Positions 9,140-18,659 are shown, counted from the stretch's first letter. The stretch: 64,000 nt of DNA from Gemmatimonadota bacterium (GCA_016719105.1 JADKAQ010000025.1:61101-125100), one strand, 5' to 3'. Notes: generated by a model not told the origin, from the letters alone. A program made the numbers and translations.

Positions 9140-9167
9140 CGTTCGACTCCTGAGTGATGGAAACGTG

Positions 9168-9497
9168 AATTCCCCCGGTGGAAACCACGAATTCTTCGCG
9201 GCAAAAACTAAAGGCGAACGTCGGAGACGCAATAGGGAAGTGCATCGCGCCCCCTATGAAAATCGACGTTTTCCCTAGGAGAACGCGCCACGGAGCCTCT
9301 TCAGCACCGCCATTCCCCGGGGAGAAACGTGTCGTAGCGCACCGTGCATGCACGCTGCACACGGTGCATTTGCCCCATCGTTTCCCCTGAGAAACGCCGC
9401 GTTCGCGCACGCGCTCCCCCCATAAGCAACGCGCGCGCGCACCATTCGTGAAGCAGCGTTTCCCCGGGAAAACGTCGCGTCTCCCTAGGGAAACGCC
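9168..9497. repeat. Six imperfect palindromes, consensus CGTTTCCCCGGGGAAACG
   Basis: The whole gene-free stretch 9140-9538 is dominated by six related palindromes: 9168-9186, 9266-9286, 9312-9329, 9379-9396, 9456-9476 and 9478-9497. The central cores vary (CCCCGG, CCCTAGG, CCCCTGAG), but the flanks TTTCCC and GGGAAA/GAGAAA are kept. Spacing is irregular, and the last two are nearly abutting. A separate 7-bp inverted repeat (CACCGTG/CACGGTG) lies at 9340-9365. The array sits between the SWIB start and the end of the downstream-facing hydrolase, so it may be an operator cluster for the SWIB gene or a protein-loading site. Confidence 0.7.
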
Positions 9498-9538
9498 GGA
9501 ATGCGACCGCTGCGCGCACCGCCGGTTGCAGCCCGCTG

Positions 9539-11194
9539 CTACTTGAGCGTCGTGCGCAGCCAGTCGAGCAACGCCGCCATCACGTCGGCGCGCACGAAGC
9601 GATCGGGGAGCGTGGTGTAGCCCGCCGGATTCCCGTTGGCATCCTGCACGAAGAGGTGATTCGCCTCGGGAAAGACGCGCATCGCCACGCGACGATTCCC
9701 GCCGTCACGCATGGCCTTCTCGAGTGCCCCCGCCTGCTCCGCCGTCACCTGCTGGTCCGTTGCCCCCTGCAGGATCAGCGTCGGCACGCGCACCTTGCGC
9801 GCGGTGACCAACGGATCGTAGTCGAGGAAGTACTTCAACCACGTCGACGTGCTCGCCAGCGAGTCGATCGACGCGTCGAGCGTCGCTAGGGACGAGTCGC
9901 GCCGCGCGGGCGTGAGCGACGTGTCGCGACGCACGGCGTTCCCCAGCTGGAAGCGCAGGATCTGTCGCCCCGTCTGTGACGGCCCGGCCATCAGCACGAT
10001 GCCGCGCAGCGACGGATCGCTCACCGCCACCATCGGTGCAATGAGCCCGCCCTCGCTGTGTCCCACGAGTGCGAGTCGCGACCCGTCGATCTCGGGGCGC
10101 GCGCGCAGGTAGGCGAGCCCGGCGCGAATGTCATCGGCGAAGTCGGCGCTCGTCGCCGAAGCGTGATCGCCCGTCGACGCGCCGTGGCCGCGATCGTCCA
10201 GGCGCAACACCGCAATGCCGTGACGGCCGAGCGTGTCGGCAATCTGCCGGAAGGGACGATATCCCTTCAGGGGGGGAATCGCCTCGTCACGATCTTCGGG
10301 TCCGCTCCCGGTGATCGTGACCACCGCCGCCACCTTCCCCTTTCGGTCGCGAGGCATCGTGAGCGTCCCGGCCAGCGTGTGCCCGCCCGGGGTGCGGACG
10401 GTGACTTCTTCCGCCGTGTAGGGTGCGCCGGCGGGGGCGGAATAGTCCGGCTTCTCCACCGACATCGCGCTGGCACTGGCACTGCCGCCGCGCACACGCA
10501 CGAGGCGCAGCCCCTGCGCCGGAATGACACCGCCCGTGATGTCGCCTGCCGCATTCACCGCCAGGCGCGCCGGGACGTTGCCCAGCAGCACGACCACCGA
10601 ATCGCTCCCCCGGCGCACGACGCTCGCGAACGCGGTCTGCCCGCCCTGCAGGTTCCAGATGGGGACCGGTACGGAGTCACCACCGATGGCGCGGGCACGC
10701 TGGATCACCAACTCGACGATGGCAAACGACGGATTGATGAACGGCACCGCCCCCGGGCTGGTGGCGAAGCGCTGCGTCGCGGTGCGCCCGCCCCCACTGA
10801 TGTCGACGATGACGCTGTCGCCCGTGAACCGCGCCTCGGCGTGCTGCGCCGGGGCGCTGGTCACGGCGGCCGTGGCCGCGCGATAGTCGTTGAGCAGGCG
10901 CGTCGCTCGGCCCTGCGCGTCGACGTCGACACGCAGCGTGAAGCGTGCGCTGGCCGGCTTGATGAGCATCTCCACGTCGAGCCCTGCCCGCGAACGGGTG
11001 AAGCGCTCGATCGCGATGGTGTCGTTCCCTGCCAGCAGGACGAGAAGGTCGCTGCCGGGCGCGCCCTGCGCGCGCGTGGGCCGCGGTGCGAGGACAACCA
11101 GCAGCAGCGCGACGAGGATCGGGAGGGTGGTGCACAGCAGGCGCGCGGCGCGCGCCGGGACGCCGTCTTGACGGCGCGGTCGTGGTGCGGACAT
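9539..11194 (-). CDS. Exported alpha/beta-hydrolase, S33/serine aminopeptidase-like
   Basis: 551 residues from ATG 11194 (MSAPRPRRQDG), followed by a signal sequence (LLCTTLPILVALLLVVLAP ... TRAQG). About 230 residues of a beta-rich N-terminal domain come before the hydrolase fold, which starts near VAAVVTITGSGPEDRDEA. Catalytic-type elements are the nucleophile elbow GHSEGGLIAP, the acid region LILQGATDQQVTAEQA and the His in FPEANHLF. Similar two-domain proteins are common secreted esterases/peptidases of environmental bacteria. A longer upstream reading frame to 11533 overlaps the endonuclease gene and is rejected. Confidence 0.85.
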   Translation of the reverse strand: MSAPRPRRQDGVPARAARLLCTTLPILVALLLVVLAPRPTRAQGAPGSDLLVLLAGNDTIAIERFTRSRAGLDVEMLIKPASARFTLRVDVDAQGRATRLLNDYRAATAAVTSAPAQHAEARFTGDSVIVDISGGGRTATQRFATSPGAVPFINPSFAIVELVIQRARAIGGDSVPVPIWNLQGGQTAFASVVRRGSDSVVVLLGNVPARLAVNAAGDITGGVIPAQGLRLVRVRGGSASASAMSVEKPDYSAPAGAPYTAEEVTVRTPGGHTLAGTLTMPRDRKGKVAAVVTITGSGPEDRDEAIPPLKGYRPFRQIADTLGRHGIAVLRLDDRGHGASTGDHASATSADFADDIRAGLAYLRARPEIDGSRLALVGHSEGGLIAPMVAVSDPSLRGIVLMAGPSQTGRQILRFQLGNAVRRDTSLTPARRDSSLATLDASIDSLASTSTWLKYFLDYDPLVTARKVRVPTLILQGATDQQVTAEQAGALEKAMRDGGNRRVAMRVFPEANHLFVQDANGNPAGYTTLPDRFVRADVMAALLDWLRTTLK

Positions 11195-11388
11195 GGAGAG
11201 TGCCAGAAGTCGTGGAAAAGCCGGTGATGACGAGACGAGCTGCACGAGGAACAACAGGTACACGCGGTGCGAGGCCACGGTGCCACAGCGCGATTCCCGA
11301 CGAAACATCCCACGGCGTTCCGCCGCGCCACCACGCGGCAAACCGGTGCCGCCGATGTTGCGCGTCGCGCCGGGCGCCCCGCGGTTCG

Positions 11389-12279
11389 TTAGGCGACCAG
11401 CGACTGCAGCAACGTGATCATCCGCACGTCGAACGGGTCGGCCGAGGCGTCGCCGTCGGCGATGTCCGGGTTGGCCTGCGGCGTCTCGAGGATGAGCGGA
11501 ATCTCCTGCGTGCGCGGGTCCTGCAGGAGCCAACGGAACGGCTCGACCCCGATCTTCCCCTCCCCGATGAGGGCGTGTCGATCCTTGTTCGACGCGAAAT
11601 CTCCCTCGGAGTCGTTGAGGTGCAGGAACGACGGCGCCTCGCCGATCACGTCGCAGAAACGATCGAGGAGCGCACGCGCCGCGTCAGGCCCCGACGTGAA
11701 GTCGTGCCCGCTGGCAAAGAGATGGCAGGTGTCGAGCCCGTAGCCGGCGCGCGCGCGCGACGCCGCCGGGACGCGCGCCAGCATCCCGGCAATCTCCTCC
11801 GGTGCGCGCCCCATGGTGCGCCCGGCCCCGGCCGTGTTCTCGATGAAGATCTTCGCGCCCTCGGGGACCTTCTCGAGCGCGAAACTCATCGCATCCCCCA
11901 CACGCGCGATCGCCCCGGCGGGATCGCTCGTCCCCGCCGAGCCGGGGTGGAAACAGAAGCCGAGCACGCCGAGCGCGGTCGTGCGCTCGAGCTCCTTGGC
12001 GAGGCCGAGCTTGGCACGCTCGTACTTCTCCGGCTCCGGCGACGCGGTGTTGAGGACGTAGGCCGCGTGCACGATGCAGTGCCGCTTGTCGATGCCGGCC
12101 GCCGCCATCGCCTCGGTGAAACGCTGCGCCTTCTCCGGCTTGACGCTCGCCTTCTCGTTGTAGAACTGCGGCATCCCGCTAAAGATCTGCAGCGCCTTCA
12201 TGCCGGCCGCGCCCGCACGCGCCGCCGCCATGTGGACGCCACCGGTGCCAATCGTGTGCGCTCCGAAGTAGTGGGTCAT
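11389..12279 (-). CDS. nfo: Endonuclease IV (AP endonuclease, deoxyribonuclease IV)
   Basis: 296 residues from ATG 12279 (MTHYFGAHTIGTGGVH). Metal ligands of the tri-zinc AP endonuclease are recognisable: His in GVLGFCFHPGSAG, Glu in IFIENTAGAG, YGLDTCHLFASGHD, HLNDSEGDFASNKDRHALIGEGKIG and the final LILETPQ. It cleaves DNA 5' to abasic sites in base-excision repair. Length and motif order match the family. The stop TAA is part of a GCCTAACG octamer (11387-11394). The 194 bp up to the next gene show nothing else. Confidence 0.95.
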   Translation of the reverse strand: MTHYFGAHTIGTGGVHMAAARAGAAGMKALQIFSGMPQFYNEKASVKPEKAQRFTEAMAAAGIDKRHCIVHAAYVLNTASPEPEKYERAKLGLAKELERTTALGVLGFCFHPGSAGTSDPAGAIARVGDAMSFALEKVPEGAKIFIENTAGAGRTMGRAPEEIAGMLARVPAASRARAGYGLDTCHLFASGHDFTSGPDAARALLDRFCDVIGEAPSFLHLNDSEGDFASNKDRHALIGEGKIGVEPFRWLLQDPRTQEIPLILETPQANPDIADGDASADPFDVRMITLLQSLVA

Positions 12280-12404
12280 GCCGGGACGGGAGACGGGAGG
12301 GTGGCGTGCTGGGGAGGAGGGCGATGTCGCGCGGCAACAGCAGCGCACGAGCGTGCAAGTCTATTCGCACCGCGCGCACGGCGCACGCCCCGGCCCCAAC
12401 GCAA

Positions 12405-12435
12405 GAGTGGCGCGCGGCATCGCCGCGCGCCACTC
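12405..12435 (-). terminator. Strong hairpin after the M30-type protease gene
   Basis: A perfect 14-bp stem (GAGTGGCGCGCGGC / GCCGCGCGCCACTC) with a 3-nt ATC loop lies 24 nt past the protease stop at 12459. On the minus strand it is followed by CTTGCGTTGG, a weak T-containing tail. Confidence 0.7.
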
Positions 12436-12458
12436 CCGCCTCCCGTCGCCCAGCCCTG

Positions 12459-15071
12459 CTACTTCACCCGCACCACCGCCATCCCGACGTTCGCCGGTGG
12501 TGTGCCGCCGGTGATGCCGCGAATCCCCAGGGCCTGCGGCGTCGTCTGCGTGCCCGAGATCTCCCAGGCCGCGAAGCCGCCCCCGGGAAGGGTGAAGACG
12601 TTGCTGATCGTCGACGGGAACGTCCCGAACGAGACCGCGCGCATGTTGATGGGCCACGGCTTCGGGAAGGCCGAGCTCCCGTCGCCGAAGCGCAGGCTCG
12701 CGCTCATGTTCGCGAAGATGTCGCGCGTGTTCCAGCTCTGCAGGCGCGCCCGCGGGTCGGTGATCGTCCCCGCCGGATAGTTGTCCGAGGCCGAGGCGAG
12801 GGAAAAATACCCCATCATCTCCGCCCACGTCTTCCCGGTGCGGTTCTGCAGGTTCGTGATGCCGCGATCGTTTTGCTGCTGCACCAGCGAGCGCAGGAAG
12901 GCCCCCTCGTCGGCGCCGCCGTAGGTGTCGGTCACCCAGCGGGCGAACGACCACGACGAGCCGTAGATGACGTTATCGCTGCTGTTGATGATCGACTTGG
13001 ACTCGTTGGCGTTGTAGTGCCGGTACAGGAAGCCCATGTGGTGCCCGATCGCCTCGACGGGATCGGTGCAGCCGAAGCGCGAGTCGGGGGGACGCACGTA
13101 GTCGCAGATGATGCCGTCGCTCCACCGGATGTCGCTGCGCTGCGGCTTGTTGGAGTACAGCTTGCGCGCCCACAGCTCGGTCGCCTGCTGCGCCGTCGCC
13201 TCCTCCAGCCACCCTTCCTCGGCGAAGTTGGCGTCCCGGTCGATGCGCTCGGCGAACATCACGACATGCTTGAACTCGTGCAGGAGCGTGCCCCGCACGT
13301 AGTGGCGCCAGTCGACGAGCGACCAGTTCGAATTGCCGGTGGCGTTGGGATTGGGGACGAAGGCGTAGAAGTACTCGCCCTCGTTGCTGGGCAGGCAGGC
13401 GTTGTTCGGGTTGGGGTCCGACTGCGGCGCGAAGTCGCACGACGTCACGAAGCCGAGCAGCGACCCGCCGCTCCCGATCGTGTAGTCGTTGACCTTCTTG
13501 GAGAAGATGGCGATCACGCGCCCGTTGGCGTCGGTCTCGCCGTCGAGCACGAGCGGGTCGCCAAAGCTCGAGAGGTAGCCGAACATGTCCCGGTCGAACT
13601 CGGTCCCGATCGCCTGGTACTCGGCGTCCATCGTCCCCGCGAGCGGCGAGAGCGAGTCTTCCATGATGATGAGCTTGGGCCCCACGTACACCACGCGCAC
13701 GCGCACCGAATCGAACGTGGTGTAAGTGCCGAACGTCTTCATCATGCGCTTCCAGAACTTGTCGCCGACGTTAGGCAGGTCGGCCACGGCGCTCGCCAGC
13801 GAGACGCCGGCGCGGCTGGCCGCGGCGCGCTCTCGGGCGCGCTTGGCCTGCATCGCGCTCCGCAGGTTAGGGTGCCGGTTGAGGAAGTCGAGGTTGGCCT
13901 TGAGCGCCGCGGCATGTCCCCTCGCGAAACTCTCATCGCGCGTGGGCGCGGGGAGCGCGACGGGCCCCATCACAGGGGCGGACGGCGCCGAGAGGGCGTA
14001 CGTCCGGGCCGGCGCAAGGAGCGCCGACGTCGCCGAAGCGCGCGCCGCACCCACCAGCTGGAAGTTCACCGCCTGCGCCGCACTGGTCGCATGGTTGAAG
14101 GCCGTCACGACGTACGTACCACCGGTCGTGCTGAACTCGTTGCACCCCACCTCGCCCGCCCCCGTCAGCAGCATCGACTCGCCGACGGCGAGCTGTCGCG
14201 GCGTCGCCATGGCGAGGTTGGCGCTCCCCGAGGCCGAATCGCCGGCGACGGAAACGACGATCGGCACGGGGCCGTTCGGCGAGCATGGCAGGATGGTCGC
14301 CGCAGGCACAACGAAGCTGATGGAGGTCGTGGTGGCGGCGGTGACCGTCGCGCGCGCGCCGTTCACGAAGACGGCGTTGTTCGACAGATCGCCGGCGAAG
14401 TTGGTCCCCGTGATGGTGGCCGCGATCCCCGGGGTCCACGTGGCCGGCGAGACACCCGCGATGGTCGGTGCGTTGAGCGAGCGCACGAGCATCGGGACCG
14501 AGTCGGTCTTCCCTTCGCTCGTCGCGCGGATGTAGGTGCTCCCCGACGTCACGCCGGTCACGAGCCCCTGCTGCGTGACGCTGGCGATGGCCGGGAGCGC
14601 GCTCGACCAGGTGATGGTGCGGCCGGCGAGCGTGCGCCCGAGGGCATCGAGCGCCGTCGCGCTCAGCTGCGCCGTCCCACCCTGCCTAACGCTGGGCGTG
14701 CGATTGTCGATCGTGACGGTCGAGACCGGCACCGGGATCACGGTCACACCGAGGGTGCCGGTCACCCCTTCGGACGTCGCCGTGATCGTGGCCGCTCCCG
14801 GCGCCACGCCGGTCACGATCCCCGAGTTGTCGACGGAGGCGATGGCCGCCGCCGATGACGTCCAGGTTACAGCACGCCCGGTCAGCGGGTTCCCCTTGCC
14901 GTCCTTCGGGCTCGCTGAGAACTGGAGGGTCGCCCCTACCTCGACCTGATTGGCGAGCGACGAGACGTCGACGCGCGCCACCTTGGCCGGACCACCGGAA
15001 TCACCACCACAGGCCGTGAGCAGGGCGACGACCGACACCACGGCCACGGCTGACCACCGAAATTCACGCAT
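12459..15071 (-). CDS. Lipoprotein with Ig-like domains and M30-type zinc metalloprotease domain
   Basis: 870 residues. The N-terminus is a lipoprotein signal with lipobox LLTAC (Cys21) followed by GGDSGG. Two bacterial Ig-like BIG2 domains follow (about 30-115 and 115-195; repeated WSSALPAIASVTQQGLVTGV pattern), then an IPT/TIG-like domain (PTIAGVSPATWTPG). The C-terminal half carries HEFKH (an HExxH zinc site) with a downstream EEGWLEEATAQQ that can supply the third ligand, as in hyicolysin-like M30 peptidases. It is probably displayed on the outer membrane and digests extracellular protein. Specificity is not visible. Confidence 0.85.
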   Translation of the reverse strand: MREFRWSAVAVVSVVALLTACGGDSGGPAKVARVDVSSLANQVEVGATLQFSASPKDGKGNPLTGRAVTWTSSAAAIASVDNSGIVTGVAPGAATITATSEGVTGTLGVTVIPVPVSTVTIDNRTPSVRQGGTAQLSATALDALGRTLAGRTITWSSALPAIASVTQQGLVTGVTSGSTYIRATSEGKTDSVPMLVRSLNAPTIAGVSPATWTPGIAATITGTNFAGDLSNNAVFVNGARATVTAATTTSISFVVPAATILPCSPNGPVPIVVSVAGDSASGSANLAMATPRQLAVGESMLLTGAGEVGCNEFSTTGGTYVVTAFNHATSAAQAVNFQLVGAARASATSALLAPARTYALSAPSAPVMGPVALPAPTRDESFARGHAAALKANLDFLNRHPNLRSAMQAKRARERAAASRAGVSLASAVADLPNVGDKFWKRMMKTFGTYTTFDSVRVRVVYVGPKLIIMEDSLSPLAGTMDAEYQAIGTEFDRDMFGYLSSFGDPLVLDGETDANGRVIAIFSKKVNDYTIGSGGSLLGFVTSCDFAPQSDPNPNNACLPSNEGEYFYAFVPNPNATGNSNWSLVDWRHYVRGTLLHEFKHVVMFAERIDRDANFAEEGWLEEATAQQATELWARKLYSNKPQRSDIRWSDGIICDYVRPPDSRFGCTDPVEAIGHHMGFLYRHYNANESKSIINSSDNVIYGSSWSFARWVTDTYGGADEGAFLRSLVQQQNDRGITNLQNRTGKTWAEMMGYFSLASASDNYPAGTITDPRARLQSWNTRDIFANMSASLRFGDGSSAFPKPWPINMRAVSFGTFPSTISNVFTLPGGGFAAWEISGTQTTPQALGIRGITGGTPPANVGMAVVRVK

Positions 15072-15326
15072 GCAACGCCTCGACAGGGGGAAAGACAGCG
15101 CTCACAACCTACCTGACACGTGGTGGGTCCCGCGATACCTACAGACCACCCTGTGACGCCCCCGTGTCCCGGACGCACCCCCCGGGACGACTCGTTGGCG
15201 CCTCATTTTGCCTCGGACTATCTTGCCCCCGCACGCGTTACGGCGCGCGTGTCCGACCGTGCCGCGGCGCACAAAATCTCTCCGCGGCAACCCCCTAAAG
15301 ACCTTTCCACCGCCCACAAGGTTCCC

Positions 15327-16985
15327 ATGACCGATTCCGTCCTGCGCCCCGGCGCAGTCGGCTTCAACGGCGTTCGGCGGATCCCGACCGTCGTCAACGA
15401 GCCCGTCCGTTCCTACGCGCCGGGCTCCCCTGAACGCGCGTCCCTCAAGCGGCGTCTCGAGTCGATGAGCGCCGAGCGGGTGGAGATTCCGGTGATGATC
15501 GGCGGGAAGGAGTTCCGCACGGGTGACGTGGGGCACGCGGTCATGCCGCACCAGCACGCGCACATCCTGGCCGACTACCACAAGGCGAACCCGGCGCAGG
15601 TCGACCTGGCCATCAAGGCGGCGGTCGACGCGCAGCGTGAGTGGTCACAGTGGAACTGGGAAGATCGCGCCGCGGTCTTCCTGCGCGCCGCCGACCTCCT
15701 GGCCGGCCCCTGGCGTGACACGATCAACGCCGCCACGATGCTCAACCAGTCCAAGACGGTCTACCAGTCGGAGATCGATGCCGCCTGCGAGCTGGCCGAC
15801 TTCTGGCGCTTCAACTCGCAGTACGCGCAGGAGATCTACCACGAGCAGCCGATCTCGAGCGCGGGCGTGTGGAACATGAGCGACTATCGCGCGCTCGAAG
15901 GATTCGTGTACGCCATCTCGCCGTTCAACTTCACCGCGATCGGCGGCAACCTCGCCGGCTCGCCGGCGTTGATGGGGAACGGCGTCTTCTGGAAGCCCGC
16001 CGCGACGGCGGTGCTCTCCGGCTACTACATCATGAAGATCCTCGAGGAAGCCGGGCTCCCGCCGGGGGTGATCAACTTCGTCCCGGGCGACTCGCAGATG
16101 ATCAGCGACAAGGTCCTGACGCATCGCGATCTCGCTGGCGTGCACTTCACGGGGAGCACCGGCGTCTTCAACTCGATGTGGAAGACGATCGGCGGCAACA
16201 TGTCCAACTACCGCACGTATCCGCGCATCGTGGGCGAGACCGGCGGCAAGGACTTCATGATCATGCACCCCTCGGCCGACGCGCAGGCGTTCGCCGTCGG
16301 GCTCGTGCGCGGCGCCTTCGAGTACCAGGGGCAGAAGTGCTCGGCTGCGTCGCGCGCCTATGTGCCGCAGTCCCAGTGGGGCGCGGTGAAGGACGCGATG
16401 GTCGCGATGATCGCCGACATTCGCATGGGCGACACGCGCGACTTCCGCAACTTCATGGGCGCTGTCATCGACAAGAAGGCGTTCGACAAGATCTCAGGCT
16501 ATCTCGCCGACGCCAAGCAGAACGCCAGGATCGTCGCCGGCGGCGGTGCGCGGGGCGAGGAAGGCTACTTCATCGAGCCCACGCTCATCGAGTCGCCCAA
16601 GGCCGACTACCGCACCATGTGCGAAGAGATCTTCGGCCCCGTGCTGAGCGTCTTCGTCTACGACGACAACAAGTGGCAGGAGACGCTGGAGACCGTCGAC
16701 CGGACGTCGCCCTACGCCCTCACCGGCGCGGTCTTCTCCAACGATCGACAGGCGGTGCGCGAGGCGATGGTGACGCTGCGCAACGCGGCCGGCAACTTCT
16801 ACATCAACGACAAGTGCACCGGCGCCGTCGTGGGGCAGCAGCCGTTTGGCGGCTCACGCGCCTCGGGGACCAACGACAAGGCCGGCTCGAAGCTCAACCT
16901 GCTGCGCTGGGTGAGCCCGCGCTCGATCAAGGAGACGTTCGTTCCGCCGACGGCGTATCAGTACCCGTTCATGGGCGACGCGTAG
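15327..16985 (+). CDS. pruA: 1-pyrroline-5-carboxylate (L-glutamate gamma-semialdehyde) dehydrogenase
   Basis: 552 residues from ATG 15327. This start is preferred over an upstream in-frame ATG at 15120, whose 69 extra residues look like untranslated leader. ALDH active-site residues are Glu304 (IVGETGGKDF) and Cys338 (GQKCSAASR); the cofactor loop is FTGSTGVF and the C-terminal loop GGSRASGTNDKAG is the P5CDH type. The enzyme oxidises glutamate semialdehyde to glutamate with NAD+, the second step of proline breakdown. No proline dehydrogenase gene is adjacent, so the two steps are encoded apart. The length fits the ALDH4/RocA group. Confidence 0.93.
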   Translation: MTDSVLRPGAVGFNGVRRIPTVVNEPVRSYAPGSPERASLKRRLESMSAERVEIPVMIGGKEFRTGDVGHAVMPHQHAHILADYHKANPAQVDLAIKAAVDAQREWSQWNWEDRAAVFLRAADLLAGPWRDTINAATMLNQSKTVYQSEIDAACELADFWRFNSQYAQEIYHEQPISSAGVWNMSDYRALEGFVYAISPFNFTAIGGNLAGSPALMGNGVFWKPAATAVLSGYYIMKILEEAGLPPGVINFVPGDSQMISDKVLTHRDLAGVHFTGSTGVFNSMWKTIGGNMSNYRTYPRIVGETGGKDFMIMHPSADAQAFAVGLVRGAFEYQGQKCSAASRAYVPQSQWGAVKDAMVAMIADIRMGDTRDFRNFMGAVIDKKAFDKISGYLADAKQNARIVAGGGARGEEGYFIEPTLIESPKADYRTMCEEIFGPVLSVFVYDDNKWQETLETVDRTSPYALTGAVFSNDRQAVREAMVTLRNAAGNFYINDKCTGAVVGQQPFGGSRASGTNDKAGSKLNLLRWVSPRSIKETFVPPTAYQYPFMGDA

Positions 16986-16998
16986 AACGCCTGAGGTC

Positions 16999-17192
16999 GG
17001 GAAGACGGGAAGACGGGAAGACGGGAAGACGGGAAGACGGGAAGACGAGAGGGCGAGAGGGCGCGCACGCGAGAGCGGCGCGCCCTCTCTGCGTTCACGG
17101 CGACGCGGGGAGGTCGTACATTCACAAACGCCGCCGCATCGTAGTTCATCTCGTCTTCTCGTCTTCTCGTCTTCCCGTCTTCCCGTCTTCCT
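16999..17192. repeat. Facing polypurine/polypyrimidine GGGAAGAC arrays
   Basis: Six tandem 8-bp GGGAAGAC units occupy 16999-17046, followed by GAGAGGGC repeats to about 17063. Five units of the complementary type (GTCTTC spaced by 2) occupy 17151-17192, ending just before the phzF-family start. The two arrays are inverted copies about 105 bp apart, so transcripts or single strands could form a long stem, and the purine tracts could form triplex DNA. A nearly identical tract recurs at 53040-53088 and weaker ones near 23365-23400. Confidence 0.85.
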
Positions 17193-17199
17193 TGGAACA

Positions 17200-18117
17200 A
17201 TGCCCCTCCGCGAGTACACCTTCCACACCACGGACGTCTTCACGTCCACGCGCTTCGGCGGCAACCAGCTCGCCGTGCTCCCCGACGCGCGCGGGCTCAC
17301 GACCGAGGAGATGCACGCCATCGCCCGCGAGTTCAACTACTCGGAATCGACCTTCGTCCTCCCGCCTGACGATGCCGCGCACACGCGGCGCGTGCGCATC
17401 TTCACCCCCGGGGGCGAGGTGCCCTTTGCGGGGCATCCGACGGTCGGGACGGCGTTGGTGCTGGCGGAACTGGGGGAGATCCCACTCACCGGCGACGAGA
17501 CGGCGATCGTCTTCGAGGAAGGGGTTGGCCCCGTCCGCGTCAGCATTCGCGCGACCGACGGGGTGGCGACGTTCGCCGAGCTCTCGGTCGCGAAGTTGCC
17601 GGAGATCCTGCCGCCGGTCCCCGGCCCCGAGGTGCTCGCCCCGATGCTGTCGTTAGGTGAGTCCGACCTGGCGGGCGGGGCCTTCCACCCCCAGGCGGTG
17701 TCGTGCGGGCTCCCGTTCACCTTCGTCCCGCTGCGCACGCGCGACGCGGTCCGGCGCGCGCGCCTCAAGCTCGACCTGTGGGAGTCCGCGCTCTCGCGCA
17801 CGCCGGCGCACATGGTCATGGTCTTCGCCATGGACGCCGAGGATCCCGCACACCAGGTGCGCGCGCGCATGTTCGCCCCTGGAGAATCGGTCCCCGAGGA
17901 CCCGGCCACCGGATCGGCGTGCGCCGCGTTAGGCGGCTACCTCGGCCTGCGCGACGCGACGGTGAACGGGACATTGCGCTGGATCGTCGAGCAGGGCTAC
18001 GAGATGGGGCGCCCGAGCCTGCTGCACGTCGCCTGCGACAAGCGCGACGGGACGATCGCCGCGGTGCGCGTGGGTGGGGCGGCGGTGCTGGTGTCGTCGG
18101 GAACGATCAGGCTGTAA
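17200..18117 (+). CDS. PhzF-family isomerase/epimerase
   Basis: 305 residues, the usual PhzF length. The family signatures FTSTRFGGNQLAVL, NYSESTFVLPP with the catalytic-type Glu49, IFTPGGEVPFAGHPTVG and EDPATGSACAALGGYL are all present, giving the two-lobed diaminopimelate-epimerase-like fold. PhzF itself isomerises a phenazine precursor. Most chromosomal homologues have unknown substrates, and no phenazine genes lie nearby, so phenazine synthesis should not be inferred. The start lies directly after the pyrimidine repeat array, leaving little room for a normal ribosome-binding site. Confidence 0.9.
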   Translation: MPLREYTFHTTDVFTSTRFGGNQLAVLPDARGLTTEEMHAIAREFNYSESTFVLPPDDAAHTRRVRIFTPGGEVPFAGHPTVGTALVLAELGEIPLTGDETAIVFEEGVGPVRVSIRATDGVATFAELSVAKLPEILPPVPGPEVLAPMLSLGESDLAGGAFHPQAVSCGLPFTFVPLRTRDAVRRARLKLDLWESALSRTPAHMVMVFAMDAEDPAHQVRARMFAPGESVPEDPATGSACAALGGYLGLRDATVNGTLRWIVEQGYEMGRPSLLHVACDKRDGTIAAVRVGGAAVLVSSGTIRL

Positions 18118-18160
18118 CGGCGCCGCCACCACGCGCGCCACTCTCTGTCACGGGGGATCC

Positions 18161-18613
18161 ATGCAAGGCGAGCCGGTCGTCTCCGACATCGTCCACGTCA
18201 TCCAGCTCGCCGTCGCACCGGTCTTTCTCCTGACCGGCGTGGCGACGTTGCTCAGCGTCCTCGCCAACCGCCTCGGGCGCATCATCGACCGGGGGCGACG
18301 GATGGAACACGAGTTCCACGCCGCCACCACGGGAGAGACACAGGAGCTGCGCGTCGAACTCGGCTTCCTCTCGCGGCGCGCCAAGATGGTGAACGTCGCC
18401 ATCACGCTGGGGACGATGTCGGCGCTGCTCGTCTGCCTCGTGATCGCCGTGCTCTTCGTGGGTGCCTACTTCTCGTTCGACGTCCGCGGCGCCGTCGCCG
18501 CGCTCTTCGTCACGTGCACCTTCTGCCTCATCGGGTGCCTCGTCACCTTCCTGCGCGAGATCTTCCTCGCGGTCGGGAGCCTGCATTTCGGTCCCGGTCG
18601 GGAGCCGACGTGA
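18161..18613 (+). CDS. DUF2721-family membrane protein
   Basis: 150 residues from ATG 18161, with GGGGGATCC just upstream. Three hydrophobic segments are visible: IQLAVAPVFLLTGVATLLSVL, LGTMSALLVCLVIAVLFVGAYF and VAALFVTCTFCLIGCLVTFL. The short charged loop RLGRIIDRGRRMEHE is typical of DUF2721. No function is known. It lies 43 bp after the phzF-like gene and may be co-transcribed with it. Confidence 0.8.
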   Translation: MQGEPVVSDIVHVIQLAVAPVFLLTGVATLLSVLANRLGRIIDRGRRMEHEFHAATTGETQELRVELGFLSRRAKMVNVAITLGTMSALLVCLVIAVLFVGAYFSFDVRGAVAALFVTCTFCLIGCLVTFLREIFLAVGSLHFGPGREPT

Positions 18614-18659
18614 CGCGCTGATCGCGTCGCCGACTGGCCACGGCCATTGGGAGAAACAA

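Noticed and set aside
11195..11533. N-terminal extension of the S33-type hydrolase
   Set aside because: It would overlap nfo and place the signal peptide internally.
12306..14858. 850-codon open frame on the plus strand
   Set aside because: It is antisense to the M30-type protease, Arg/Asp/Gly-rich without domains; a GC-rich shadow.
16999..17192. CRISPR array
   Set aside because: Units are 8 bp tandem repeats with no spacers and no cas genes nearby.
17200..18117. Phenazine biosynthesis gene
   Set aside because: PhzF-like proteins are common without phenazine clusters, and no other phz gene is present.
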